Positions 18,134 to 26,857 are shown, counted from the first letter of the stretch. The stretch is DNA of 64,000 nt from Rhodococcus antarcticus (GCF_026153295.1 NZ_CP110615.1:186001-250000); one strand, 5' to 3'. Notes: generated by a model from the sequence alone, not told the origin. Made by a program: numbers and translations.

Positions 18134-18199
18134 CCGCCAAGTGCGGGCTTGTGGTCGTCATACATGGGCGAATAACCGCCACAAGCCCGCACTTGGCGG
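18134..18199. terminator. Long perfect inverted repeat between convergent genes
   Basis: A 21-bp arm at 18134-18154 is matched perfectly by 18179-18199, with a 24-nt AT-richer loop between. It lies in the 115-bp gap between the convergent MFS and EcfT genes, where it can end transcription from both sides. It has no T-tract. The arm is longer than typical intrinsic terminators here, so it may instead be a copy of a dispersed palindromic (REP-like) element. Confidence 0.75.
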
Positions 18200-18221
18200 G
18201 GGACGGGGCGGGGGGACGGGC

Positions 18222-18989
18222 TCAGCCGACGACGAACACCAGGGCGCACACCGCGGCCACCAGCACCCCGGCCACCAGGTCGCGCAGCCCGGGTCGGCCC
18301 GCGTCGGCCACCAGCCGGCCGGTGCCACCGCGGGCGGTGATCGCCTCGCCCAGCTCGCCGGCGCGGCGCATGGTCACCGCCATCGCGGACACGGCGAGGT
18401 CCACGGCCTCCACGTTCACGTCGGCGAGGCTGCGACGACCCGCGGGACGGCGCAGGCGACGCGCGGCCCCGAGCACGCGCAGGTCCTCGGCGAGCAGCGG
18501 GAACGCCCGCACGCACAGCGCGATCGTCACCGCCCACTCGTCGACCGGGGCGCGCACCAGGCGCAGCGGGGCCCCCAGGCGGGCCACGGCCGGGGCCACG
18601 TCACCCAGCGCCGTCGTGGCCCCCACCAGCAGCGCGGCCACCAGCAGCACGCCGGCGAGCGCGGTCAGCCGCACGTAGAGCAGCACCGCGCCCAGTCCGA
18701 CGGTCACCCCGCCGAGCGCCAGCTCCGGCGAGCCCCCGGCGGGGACCGACAGCAGGCCGGCCGCCACGAGCAGCAGCCAGAACCAGGGGCGCAGCCGGGG
18801 CAGGGCGCCGAGCGGGATCCGGGCCAGCACCGCGGTGAGCACCACGGCGGCGCCGATGATCCCGATGGCGGCCCAGCTCGTCACCAGGGAGAGGGTCAGC
18901 CCGAGCGCGGCGACCCCCGCGAGCTTGGTGCCGGCCCACAGCCGGTGGACGGGGGTGTCGCGGGGGACCTCCCGCAGCACGGTCGTCAC
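18222..18989 (-). CDS. ECF transporter transmembrane component EcfT
   Basis: A 255-residue membrane protein of the CbiQ/BioN/EcfT family, with about five or six transmembrane helices and the coupling motif region AARRLRRPAGRRSLADVNVEAVDLAVSAMAVTMRRAGELGEAITARGG, whose ArgAlaGly-type helices touch the ATPases. It scaffolds an energy-coupling-factor importer for a vitamin or metal. It overlaps the upstream ATPase gene by 4 bp (ATGA), forming a two-gene operon with the fused S-component/ATPase protein. The substrate is unknown. Confidence 0.9.
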   Translation of the reverse strand: MTTVLREVPRDTPVHRLWAGTKLAGVAALGLTLSLVTSWAAIGIIGAAVVLTAVLARIPLGALPRLRPWFWLLLVAAGLLSVPAGGSPELALGGVTVGLGAVLLYVRLTALAGVLLVAALLVGATTALGDVAPAVARLGAPLRLVRAPVDEWAVTIALCVRAFPLLAEDLRVLGAARRLRRPAGRRSLADVNVEAVDLAVSAMAVTMRRAGELGEAITARGGTGRLVADAGRPGLRDLVAGVLVAAVCALVFVVG

Positions 18990-21010
18990 CGCGGCACCCC
19001 GGTGGGCTCGGCGTGGGTGCGGCCGTGCTCGACGAGCACCGTGCGGTCACAGATCGCAGCGATCTCGGCGACGTCGTGGGAGACGACGACCAGGGTCAGT
19101 CCCTGCTCCTCGCGCAGCCGGGCGAGGACGTCCACCAGCCCGGCCCGGCTCGGGGCGTCGAGCCCGGCCAGCGGCTCGTCGAGCACCAGGACCCTGGGGT
19201 TCGTCACGAGCAGCCCCGCCAGCGCGGCGCGGCGGAGCTGGCCGCCGCTGAGGGTGTCGGTGCCGCGGGCGGCGACGGCCGGGTCCAGGCCCACGGTGGC
19301 CAGGGCTCGGGCGACGGAGGGGTGGGCGGCGCTGCCGTGCCCCGCCGCGGCCGCCACGTCCTCACCGACGGTGGGCCGCTGCACCTGCAGCCGCGCGTGC
19401 TGGAACGCCACCGCCACCGAACCGACCTGGCTGGTGATCGACCGGCCGTCCAGGGTCGCGGTGCCCTCGGTCGGCCGCAGCAGCCCGCCCAGCACCCACG
19501 CCAGGGTGGACTTGCCGGAGCCGTTGCCGCCGACGAGCACCACCGCCTCCCCACGGGCCACCTCGAGGTCCACCCCGGTCAGCGCACGGTGCGCCCAGGG
19601 GGTGCGGGCGTCGTAGACGTGGCCGACCCCGCGCAGCACGAGCAGGGCGGGCCCGGGGTGGCGGCCGGTGCGGCGCGGCGACGGCAGGGCGGGGGCAGCG
19701 GGGGCGCCCCCGAGCTCGTGCACCCGCCCGTCGCGGACGGCCACCACGCGGTCGGCGGCGACGGCGTCGGCGGGGCGGTGGCTGACGTGCACCACGGTCG
19801 TGCCGGTGCGCCGCGGCAGCGAGGCGAGCAGCGCGACCATCTCCGCACGCCCGGCGGGATCCACCATGGCCGTCGACTCGTCGGAGAGCAGCAGCCGGGG
19901 CGAGCGGGCCAGCGCGGCGGCGATCGCCAGGCGCTGCAGCTGGCCGCCGGAGAGGCCGGTGGTGGCCCGGTCACCGGTGCCGGCGAGGCCGACAGTGGCC
20001 AGCAGGCCCTCCACGTCCACGGTCGCGCTCGTGGGCAGGCCCCAGACCACGTCGTCGCGCACCCGGGCGCCGAGCACCTGGCTCTCGGGGCGCTGGGCGA
20101 TCAGGGCGGTGCCGCCGAGCCGGCCCAGCCCGGCCGGACCGCCACGGTGCACGGTCCCCGAGGTGGGGGCGCGACCGGCGAGCAACCGCACCAGGGTCGA
20201 CTTGCCGGACCCGTTGTCGCCGAGCACGGCCACCATCTGCGGCCGGTCGAGCACCAGGTCCACCCCGGTCAGCGCGTCGCGCCGGGCCCCCGGGTAGCGG
20301 AAGCCGGCGTCGACCAGGGCCACCGGCACCGGCGCCGGGGTCCGGTCGTCCCCGTCCGCACCGTCGAGGCGGTCGGTGACGGGCAGCCGGTCCAGGCGCT
20401 CGAGCACGGCCCCGAGCGCGCCCCACGCGATGACGCCGGTGAGGACGACGGAGAGCACCACGGCGCCGCCGACCGTCCACCACCAGTTCTCGACCAGCGT
20501 GTCGGTGACGGCGTCGACCCGGCTCGTGGCCCCGCTCGTGCCGGGGATGTTCCCGATGATCCCGGTGACGCCCCGGACGGAGTTGCGGATGGTCTGCAGC
20601 GTCAGGTCACGCAGCGAGGAGAACACCAGCAGCAGCCCCACCACCAGCAGGGCCACCGCGGGGGCGGCGACGGTGAAGGCCAGGGCAGCCGTGCCCGCGC
20701 CCCGGCCGCGGCGCTTGACCTCCCCGACGATGCCCCCGATGAGCGCGGCCAGCCCGATGACGGTCAGGGGTGCGGTGCCGGCCACGAGGAACCCCACGAC
20801 CCCGGCGGCGACGGTGGCCGCGACGAGTGCGCGGGGCCGGTGCCGCTGCGCGACGACGCCGAGCGGGACGACCGCGAGCACCTGGAGGATCCCGGCCACC
20901 GGCACCACCACGCCGAGCACGGCCAGGACCACCGTCACCCCGCCCATCACGGCGGCGGTGGCCAGCTCGACGGGACGCAGCGGGCCGCTGGTGGTGGCGG
21001 CGGCACTCAT
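18986..21010 (-). CDS. ECF transporter fusion: S-component-like membrane domain plus two ATPase domains
   Basis: A 674-residue fusion. Residues 1 to about 230 hold roughly five or six transmembrane helices resembling a substrate-binding S component. They are followed by two ABC ATPase domains with Walker A GDNGSGKST (about 285) and GGNGSGKST (about 510), signature motifs LSGGQLQRL and LSGGQLRRA, and Walker B LLLSDES and VLVLDEP. Asp-Glu-Ser in the first Walker B replaces the usual Asp-Glu-Pro. With EcfT it makes a complete vitamin/metal importer from two genes. The frame is open further upstream, but the ATG at 21010 starts the recognisable protein. No riboswitch was seen. Confidence 0.88.
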   Translation of the reverse strand: MSAAATTSGPLRPVELATAAVMGGVTVVLAVLGVVVPVAGILQVLAVVPLGVVAQRHRPRALVAATVAAGVVGFLVAGTAPLTVIGLAALIGGIVGEVKRRGRGAGTAALAFTVAAPAVALLVVGLLLVFSSLRDLTLQTIRNSVRGVTGIIGNIPGTSGATSRVDAVTDTLVENWWWTVGGAVVLSVVLTGVIAWGALGAVLERLDRLPVTDRLDGADGDDRTPAPVPVALVDAGFRYPGARRDALTGVDLVLDRPQMVAVLGDNGSGKSTLVRLLAGRAPTSGTVHRGGPAGLGRLGGTALIAQRPESQVLGARVRDDVVWGLPTSATVDVEGLLATVGLAGTGDRATTGLSGGQLQRLAIAAALARSPRLLLSDESTAMVDPAGRAEMVALLASLPRRTGTTVVHVSHRPADAVAADRVVAVRDGRVHELGGAPAAPALPSPRRTGRHPGPALLVLRGVGHVYDARTPWAHRALTGVDLEVARGEAVVLVGGNGSGKSTLAWVLGGLLRPTEGTATLDGRSITSQVGSVAVAFQHARLQVQRPTVGEDVAAAAGHGSAAHPSVARALATVGLDPAVAARGTDTLSGGQLRRAALAGLLVTNPRVLVLDEPLAGLDAPSRAGLVDVLARLREEQGLTLVVVSHDVAEIAAICDRTVLVEHGRTHAEPTGVPR

Positions 21011-21051
21011 GGCACCAGTGTGCCTGAGTGCCCCGACCGCGCCGGGTGGCC

Positions 21052-21900
21052 TCAGCCCAGGCCCTGCCAGCAGCGCTGGGCGGGCGCGGACCACTCGGCG
21101 TGCAGGCGGTGGAACGCGGCGGCGGCGTCCAGCCCGGGCCAGGTGTGGTCGAGGAGCTCGGCGGGCAGGCCGGGGTCCAGGAACGGGAATCGGCGCCAGG
21201 CCTGCACGAGCTGGACCTGGGCGACGAACGCCTCGTCGTCGGTGCCCGCCCGGCGGTCGGTGAACGCGGCCAGGAACGTGGTGTAGCGCGTCTCCACCGC
21301 GTCGAGGTCCCAGGCGGCGCGCAGCAGGGCGGCCCGGTCGCCGAGCGCGGGGGCGTCGGTGCCGACCCACGCGAAGGCGCGGTCGCCCAGCCCGGCCTCG
21401 GCCACCGCGTCGGCGGCTGCTCCCGCCCGGCCGGCGTCCGGCACCACCCAGAGTCCGGGTGCGGGGGAGCCCATGCCCAGCCAGGTGAGCCGGGTGCGCA
21501 GCCGGTGGCGCAGCTGGCGCTGGGACTCGGGGATGGCCACCGACAGCACGAGCCAGCGCCCGTCCCACGGGGCGACCTCGCGCTGGAAGGAGTAGATCCG
21601 CTCCGTGCCGTCGGCGAGCAGGGCCGACCCCGGCCCGGTGAGGGCCCAGCGCACCCGCCGACCCACCCGCTCGGAGCGCAGCAGCCCCTCGGCGGCGGCC
21701 CGGGCCACCGCCTGCCGTGCGCTCTTCTCCTCCACGCCCAGCCGTCCGAGCGCGTGCAGCAGGGTCGAGGTCCACACCGGCTCGCCGCGGGGGTGGACGA
21801 ACTCGCCCAGCACCGTCAGCAGCAGCGAGCGGGCGCTGTCGGAGCCGAGCTCGCGGCGGCGCGAGCTCGGCACGGGGGACACGTCGGCCGGCTGGGCCAC
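21052..21900 (-). CDS. PaaX family transcriptional regulator
   Basis: A 282-residue regulator with an N-terminal winged helix (SARSLLLTVLGEFVHPRGEPVWTSTLLHALGRLGVEEKSARQAVARAAAEGLL), a central RIYSFQREVAPWDGRWLVLSVAIPE region and a C-terminal PaaX domain ending in WPGLDAAAAFHRLHAEW. PaaX proteins repress aryl-CoA catabolic genes and are released by the CoA thioester, such as phenylacetyl-CoA. Its divergence from boxC makes benzoyl-CoA the likely inducer here (inference). The GTG at 21900 has AAGGAG 7 nt upstream. Confidence 0.92.
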   Translation of the reverse strand: MAQPADVSPVPSSRRRELGSDSARSLLLTVLGEFVHPRGEPVWTSTLLHALGRLGVEEKSARQAVARAAAEGLLRSERVGRRVRWALTGPGSALLADGTERIYSFQREVAPWDGRWLVLSVAIPESQRQLRHRLRTRLTWLGMGSPAPGLWVVPDAGRAGAAADAVAEAGLGDRAFAWVGTDAPALGDRAALLRAAWDLDAVETRYTTFLAAFTDRRAGTDDEAFVAQVQLVQAWRRFPFLDPGLPAELLDHTWPGLDAAAAFHRLHAEWSAPAQRCWQGLG

Positions 21901-21939
21901 GGGTGCGCTCCTTGCTGTGCGGGCGACGGCGGTGGGTGG

Positions 21940-21985
21940 CGATGCGGTGGGGTGCGGTGCGGTGCGGTGCGGTGGGCGGTGCGGG
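21940..21985. repeat. Pentameric GTGCG-type tandem repeat between the paaX-like gene and boxC
   Basis: Four uninterrupted GTGCG copies, with degenerate flanking copies, lie in the 234-bp divergent gap, nearer to the regulator. They fall in the presumed 5' leader of the regulator gene and are likely a slippage repeat. Confidence 0.7.
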
Positions 21986-22071
21986 GTCGGCCCAGCATGC
22001 CCGGTGGGGTCGTGGGTGCCGGTGGGGCCTCCGTCCCCGACCTCCACGTGCGAGTCTCGTTCTACAGCGGC

Positions 22072-22099
22072 TTGACGGATGTCCACGTGTTCGTAGACT
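22072..22099 (+). promoter_or_regulatory. Predicted boxC operon promoter
   Basis: TTGACG (22072-22077) and TAGACT (22094-22099) are 16 bp apart, a strong match to sigma-70-type elements, 36 bp before the boxC ATG. The heptamer CCACGTG occurs within the spacer (22083-22089) and again just upstream (22044-22050). It is a candidate operator half-site for the divergent PaaX-type regulator. Confidence 0.6.
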
Positions 22100-22134
22100 G
22101 TGACCGCGACCACCCCCTGCTCGAGAGGTGCCCC

Positions 22135-23856
22135 ATGACAGCGCTGACCGAGGCCCGCCCAGCCCCGGACGTCCCGGTGGGCGTCACCGTCGACTTCGAC
22201 ACCGACCCCAGCCGCTACCGGCACTGGCGGCTGGCCGTGGACGGTGAGGTGGCCACCGTCTCGCTGGTGGTCGACCCGGACGGGGGCCTGGTCCCGGGCT
22301 ACCTGCTCAAGTCGAACTCCTACGACCTGGGCGTGGACATCGAGCTGTACGACGTGGTGCAGCGGCTGCGGTTCGAGCACCCTGGGGTCAAGGCGGTCGT
22401 GCTGACCAGCGGTGTCGACCGGATGTTCTGCGCGGGCGCGAACATCACCATGCTCGCCGGGTCCAGCCACGCCTGGAAGGTGAACTTCTGCAAGTTCACC
22501 AACGAGACCCGCAACGGCATCGAGGACGCCACCGAGCACAGCGGGCAGACCTGGATCGCCGCGCTCAACGGCACCGCGGCCGGCGGTGGCTACGAGATGG
22601 CCCTGGCGTGCGAGGAGATCGTGCTCATCGACGACGGCTCCTCCACCGTCTCCCTGCCGGAGGTCCCGCTGCTGGGCGTGCTCCCAGGTACCGGTGGGCT
22701 CACCCGCGTGGTGGACAAGCGCTTCGTCCGCAAGGACCGGGCCGACGTGTTCGCCACCAAGAGCGAGGGCATCCGCGGGGCGACGGCCGTGGCCTGGCGC
22801 CTGGTCGACGAGAGCGTCCCGCGGGCCCGGTTCGCCGAGACCGTGGCCGCCCGCGCGCACGCCGCGGCCGCCCGGTCGGCGCGCCCGTCCAACGCCACCG
22901 GCGTCACCCTCACCCCGCTGGAGCGCACCGAGACCGACACCGCGATCAGCTACCCGCACGTGCGCGCCGAGCTCGACGCCGCCGCCCGGCGGGTGGAGAT
23001 CACCGTGCACGGTCCGGACGCCGCACCTCCCGCGGACGCCGCCGGGGTGCTGGCCCAGGGGGTGGACTACTGGCCGCTGGCGCTGGCCCGCGAGCTCGAC
23101 GACCTGGTGCTGCGGCTGCGCACCAACCACCAGGACCTGGGCACCTGGGTGTTCCGGACCCGGGGCGAGGTGGGGCCCGTGCTCGCCCACGACGCGCAGC
23201 TGGCCGAGCTGGCGCAGGACTGGTTCGTCAACGAGGTGCGGCAGTACCTCAAGCGCACCCTCAAGCGGCTCGACGTGACCAGCCGCAGCCTGGTGGCGGT
23301 GCTCGACCCGGGCAGCTGCTACGCCGGGGTGCTCGCCGAGCTGGCCCTGGCCTGCGACCGGCAGTACGTGCTGGACGGGGTGTTCGAGGACCCGGACGAG
23401 CCCGGCTACACCGAGGGGGCCTCGGCCGCCACGGTCGTGCTGACCGCCGGCAACGACGGGGACTACCCGATGGGCAACGGGCTGAGCCGGCTCCGCTCGA
23501 GGTTCTGGGGTGTGGACGCCGAGCTCGAGGCCGTGCGGAACCGGTTCGGCGAGCCCCTGGACGCAGCCGCCCTGGACTCCCTGGGCCTGGTCACCCTGGC
23601 CCTGGACGACATCGACTTCGCCGACGAGCTGCGCATCGTGCTCGAGGAGCGGGCCTCGCTGAGCCCCGACGCGCTCACCGGCATGGAGGCCAACCACCGC
23701 TTCGTCGGTCCGGAGACCGTGGAGACCAAGGTGTTCGGCCGACTGACGGCGTGGCAGAACTGGATCTTCTTGCGGCCCAACGCCTCCGGGGAGGAGGGGG
23801 CGCTGCGTCGGTTCGGCACCGGGCAGCGTGCGGACTTCGACGTGAAGCGGGTCTGA
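22135..23856 (+). CDS. boxC: 2,3-epoxybenzoyl-CoA dihydrolase BoxC
   Basis: A 573-residue crotonase-superfamily ring-cleaving enzyme. BoxC adds two waters to 2,3-epoxybenzoyl-CoA, opening the ring to 3,4-dehydroadipyl-CoA semialdehyde and formate. The oxyanion-hole loop MFCAGANITMLAGSSHAWKVNFCKFTNETRNGIEDATEHSGQTW, the crotonase core ALNGTAAGGGYEMALACEEIVLID and the doubled architecture (second core SYAGVLAELALACDRQYVLDG-like, about residue 395) are typical, as is the length. The ATG has AGAGG upstream. It leads the operon with the CoA ligase, ferredoxin and GNAT genes. Confidence 0.95.
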   Translation: MTALTEARPAPDVPVGVTVDFDTDPSRYRHWRLAVDGEVATVSLVVDPDGGLVPGYLLKSNSYDLGVDIELYDVVQRLRFEHPGVKAVVLTSGVDRMFCAGANITMLAGSSHAWKVNFCKFTNETRNGIEDATEHSGQTWIAALNGTAAGGGYEMALACEEIVLIDDGSSTVSLPEVPLLGVLPGTGGLTRVVDKRFVRKDRADVFATKSEGIRGATAVAWRLVDESVPRARFAETVAARAHAAAARSARPSNATGVTLTPLERTETDTAISYPHVRAELDAAARRVEITVHGPDAAPPADAAGVLAQGVDYWPLALARELDDLVLRLRTNHQDLGTWVFRTRGEVGPVLAHDAQLAELAQDWFVNEVRQYLKRTLKRLDVTSRSLVAVLDPGSCYAGVLAELALACDRQYVLDGVFEDPDEPGYTEGASAATVVLTAGNDGDYPMGNGLSRLRSRFWGVDAELEAVRNRFGEPLDAAALDSLGLVTLALDDIDFADELRIVLEERASLSPDALTGMEANHRFVGPETVETKVFGRLTAWQNWIFLRPNASGEEGALRRFGTGQRADFDVKRV

Positions 23857-23859
23857 GCC

Positions 23860-25488
23860 GTGGCCCCGGTACCGGCCCCGTTCAACGCCGGGCAGTACCT
23901 GCTCGACCGCCGCACCTCCCTCGGCGACGCCGGCCGGGTGGCCCTGCACGGCCCCGCCGGCCCGGTCACCTACGGCGAGCTGCTGAGCCTGGTCGAGCGC
24001 ACCACCGCGGGGCTGCGCAGCCTCGGCCTGCACACCGACGACCGGGTGGTCCTGGTCATGAGCGACGGCGTGGAGATGGTGGCCGCCGTCCTCGGGGCGT
24101 TCCGGGCCGGGCTCGTGGCGGTCCCGGTCTCGACCATGCTCGGGGGCGCGGAGCTGGCGTCGGTCGTCGTGGACTGCGGGGCGAGGGTGGTGGTCGCCAC
24201 CGAGGAGTTCGTCGGTGCCGTGACCGTGGCGGTCGCGGCGGCCGACGAGCTGGAGCACCTCGTCCTCGTGGGTGGACAGGTGGCGGCCCCCGAGCAGGTG
24301 CGTACGTGGAGCTGGTCGGGGCTGCTGGAGAACGGCAGCGGAGCCGACGACACCGTGGCCGCGACCACCGACGACTCCTGGGCGCTGTGGCTCTACACCT
24401 CCGGCACCACCGGGACGCCCAAGGGTGCGATGCACCGGCACGCCAACATCCGGCACGTCTGCGAGACCTACGGCGCGCACACCCTGGGCATCACCGCCGA
24501 CGACGTGTGCTTCTCCGTCGCCAAGCTGTTCTTCGCCTACGGGATCGGCAACACCCTGTTCTTCCCCCTGGCCGTGGGCGCCTCGGCCGTGCTCGAGCCG
24601 CGGCGCCCGAGCCCCGCGGTGGTGCTGGAGCGGATGGCCGCCGACCGACCGACGCTGTTCTTCGGACCACCCACGTTCTACGCCGCCCTCGTCGCCGCCG
24701 AGCTGCCGTCGGACACCTTCGCCTCCGTCCGGCTCGCCACCAGCGCGGGGGAGTCCCTGCCGGTCGTGCTGCAGCGGCGGGTCACCGACGCCTACGGGTT
24801 CCCCGTCCTCGACGGCATCGGGGCCACCGAGGCCCTGCACGTGTTCCTCTCCAACCACCCCGACGACATCCGTCCCGGCACCACCGGCAAGGCCGTGCCC
24901 GGCTACGAGGTGGAGCTGCGCGACGGTGACGGCCACCCCGTCCCGCCGGGTGAGCCCGGTGACCTCTACGTCCGCGGGGAGTCCCTCGCGGTGGGCTACT
25001 GGCGGCGCACCGAGGCCACCCGCGCGGTGTTCCAGGGTGAGTGGATGCGCACCGGGGACACCTACAGCCAGGACGCCGACGGTTACTACGTCTGCCTGGG
25101 CCGCTCCAACGACCTGCTCAAGGCGGGCGGCATCTGGGTCTCCCCGGCCGAGGTGGAGGGCCGCCTGCTCGAGCACGACGGCGTCTCCGAGGCCGCCGTC
25201 GTGGGGGTGGCCGACGCGGCCGGGCTGGACAAGCCGGTGGCCTGCGTCGTCCGCTCGGCCGCCGGGGCCACGGTCACCGCGGAGGAGCTGGTGGCCTGGT
25301 GCCGCGACGGCCTGGCCTCGTTCAAGCGGCCGCGCGCCGTGGTCTTCGTCGACGAGCTGCCCAAGACGGCCACCGGCAAGGTCCAGCGCTTCAAGGTCCG
25401 GGAAGGCTTCGCCGGGGTGCCGCTGGAGCAGGTCTCCGAGCCTGAGGAGCCCTCGGGCGTGCCCGCCTCCGCCCAGCTCAGCAGCTAG
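23860..25488 (+). CDS. Benzoate-CoA ligase family protein
   Basis: A 542-residue ANL-superfamily adenylate-forming ligase that activates benzoate with ATP and CoA, feeding BoxB. The P-loop motif is LYTSGTTGTPKGAMHRH, the A5 motif LDGIGATEALHVF, the hinge region GRSNDLLKAGGIWVSP, and the catalytic lysine lies in PKTATGKVQRF. AKLFFAYGIGNTLFFP and FGPPTFYAAL are specific to the benzoate/4-hydroxybenzoate-CoA ligase branch. It starts at a GTG 3 bp after boxC, so translation is coupled. Substituted benzoates may also be accepted. Confidence 0.94.
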   Translation: MAPVPAPFNAGQYLLDRRTSLGDAGRVALHGPAGPVTYGELLSLVERTTAGLRSLGLHTDDRVVLVMSDGVEMVAAVLGAFRAGLVAVPVSTMLGGAELASVVVDCGARVVVATEEFVGAVTVAVAAADELEHLVLVGGQVAAPEQVRTWSWSGLLENGSGADDTVAATTDDSWALWLYTSGTTGTPKGAMHRHANIRHVCETYGAHTLGITADDVCFSVAKLFFAYGIGNTLFFPLAVGASAVLEPRRPSPAVVLERMAADRPTLFFGPPTFYAALVAAELPSDTFASVRLATSAGESLPVVLQRRVTDAYGFPVLDGIGATEALHVFLSNHPDDIRPGTTGKAVPGYEVELRDGDGHPVPPGEPGDLYVRGESLAVGYWRRTEATRAVFQGEWMRTGDTYSQDADGYYVCLGRSNDLLKAGGIWVSPAEVEGRLLEHDGVSEAAVVGVADAAGLDKPVACVVRSAAGATVTAEELVAWCRDGLASFKRPRAVVFVDELPKTATGKVQRFKVREGFAGVPLEQVSEPEEPSGVPASAQLSS

Positions 25489-25516
25489 TCCGAACCGAGA
25501 ACTGGAGACCCGAACC

Positions 25517-25849
25517 GTGCCCTACGTGATCGCCGAGGCCTGCGTCGACGTGATGGACCGCAGCTGCGTGGACGAGTGTCCCGTCGACTGCATCTACGAG
25601 GGCGCCACCAAGCTCTACGTGAACCCCCGGGAGTGCATCGACTGCGGGGCGTGCGAACCGGTCTGCCCCGTGGAGGCCATCACCGCCGACCGGCACGTGC
25701 CCGACGGGGAGCAGGCCCACATCGCCGACAACACCGCCTTCTTCACCCTTCCCCTGCCCGGCCGCGACGGACCGCTCGGCGCCCCCGGTGGCGCTCGGAA
25801 GACCGGGGTGATCGGGGTCGACGGCCCCCTGGTCCGGGAGCGCTCGTGA
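25517..25849 (+). CDS. 7Fe ferredoxin ([3Fe-4S][4Fe-4S])
   Basis: A 110-residue ferredoxin opening PYVIAEACVDVMDRSCVDECPVDCIYEGATKLYVNPRECIDCGACEPVCPVEAI. The first cluster site has the 7Fe spacing (Cys-x7-Cys-x3-Cys-Pro) and the second is a full CxxCxxCxxxCP. Such proteins carry electrons to oxygenases. Its position between the benzoate ligase and GNAT genes, with a GTGA overlap into the latter, suggests it feeds BoxB in place of the ferredoxin domain of BoxA. GTG start with CTGGAG 9 nt upstream. Confidence 0.92.
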   Translation: MPYVIAEACVDVMDRSCVDECPVDCIYEGATKLYVNPRECIDCGACEPVCPVEAITADRHVPDGEQAHIADNTAFFTLPLPGRDGPLGAPGGARKTGVIGVDGPLVRERS

Positions 25850-26844
25850 GCACCCGCCCCGCCCCGCCCACCACCGACCTGACCGACGCCGATCTCGAGG
25901 CGCAGGGCGCCCAGGCCCACGCCACCCGGAACTGGGTGTTCCTGCACGGCACGGCGGAGCAGCTGGCCCACCACACCGAGCGGATGCTGGCCCTGGAGCA
26001 GGAGTACCTGCGACGGCACCCGCGGCGCACCTGGCAGGGCGTGGAGCAGGGTCCCGGGACCACCCCCGCGGCGGACCCGGTGCGTGCCGTGCTCCAGGCG
26101 GTGGCCGCCGCCGGCGGGCGGCTGCACAAGCTCGAGGTGCACCAGGCGGCGCGCGCCGCCGGTCTGCCGCGGGCAGCGCTCGCCGAGCTCTACGGGCAGG
26201 GCCTGTTGACCACCGACGGTCCGGACCGGGTGCTCACCGACGCCGGCCGGGCCCGGTGCGACAGCGCACCCACGGCGGCGCCGGAGCCGGGCGAGCTGCG
26301 CTGGGTCGCCGAGGCCGACCCCACCTGGGCCGGGGACGTGGTGCGTGTCGTCGGCGGGGCGGCCCCCGGGGTGTTCGACATCCACCACGCGCCGGGCACC
26401 GCGCTGCCCGGTGACTGGTGGTCGGCGCAGGACACCGACGGCACCGTGCTCGGGTTCGGCTGGATGGACGTCGGATGGGGCGAGGCGGAGGTGCTGCTGG
26501 CCGTCGCACCCGGGTCCCGCTCCGCCGGGGTGGGCACCTTCGTGCTCGCCCGGCTGGAGGTCGAGGCCGCGCGGCGCGGGCTGAACTACGTCTACAACAC
26601 GGTCCGGCCCACCCACCCCGACCACGACGCGGTGCACGACTGGCTGCTCGCGCGCGGGTACGCCGGCTCGAGCTCGGACGCCGCGCTGCGCAAGCGGGTC
26701 GGTGTCGCCCCCGAGCGGCCCACGGCGGCGCCCGGCGCGAGCTCCTCCTCCTCCACCGCCGCCGGGCCGGCTGGGGGCTCCGACCGGGGGCCCGGCCACG
26801 AGGACCAGGGCGGCTACGTCGACGTCGAGGACCACGCCTACTGA
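25846..26844 (+). CDS. GNAT acetyltransferase with N-terminal winged-helix-like region, in the box operon
   Basis: A 332-residue protein. Residues about 75-135 (VRAVLQAVAAAGGRLHKLEVHQAARAAGLPRAALAELYGQGLLT) read like a winged-helix or helical adaptor domain. The GNAT domain follows, with acetyl-CoA motif A at VLLAVAPGSRSAGVGTFVLARLE and a typical closing WLLARGY. The tail is Ser/Pro-rich and acidic. Its start overlaps the ferredoxin stop by 4 bp (GTGA), so it is a true member of the benzoyl-CoA operon, yet no acetylation step is known in that pathway. The acceptor is unknown. Confidence 0.85.
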   Translation: MSTRPAPPTTDLTDADLEAQGAQAHATRNWVFLHGTAEQLAHHTERMLALEQEYLRRHPRRTWQGVEQGPGTTPAADPVRAVLQAVAAAGGRLHKLEVHQAARAAGLPRAALAELYGQGLLTTDGPDRVLTDAGRARCDSAPTAAPEPGELRWVAEADPTWAGDVVRVVGGAAPGVFDIHHAPGTALPGDWWSAQDTDGTVLGFGWMDVGWGEAEVLLAVAPGSRSAGVGTFVLARLEVEAARRGLNYVYNTVRPTHPDHDAVHDWLLARGYAGSSSDAALRKRVGVAPERPTAAPGASSSSSTAAGPAGGSDRGPGHEDQGGYVDVEDHAY

Positions 26845-26857
26845 GCCGGTCGCACCC

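Noticed and set aside
21901-22134. Riboswitch or tRNA-like structure in the gap before boxC
   Set aside because: The gap holds pentamer repeats and a normal promoter only; no conserved RNA fold was recognised.
21052-25176. 1374-residue minus-strand frame including the PaaX-like protein at its end
   Set aside because: Only the final 282 residues are real. The rest is antisense to boxC and the benzoate ligase.
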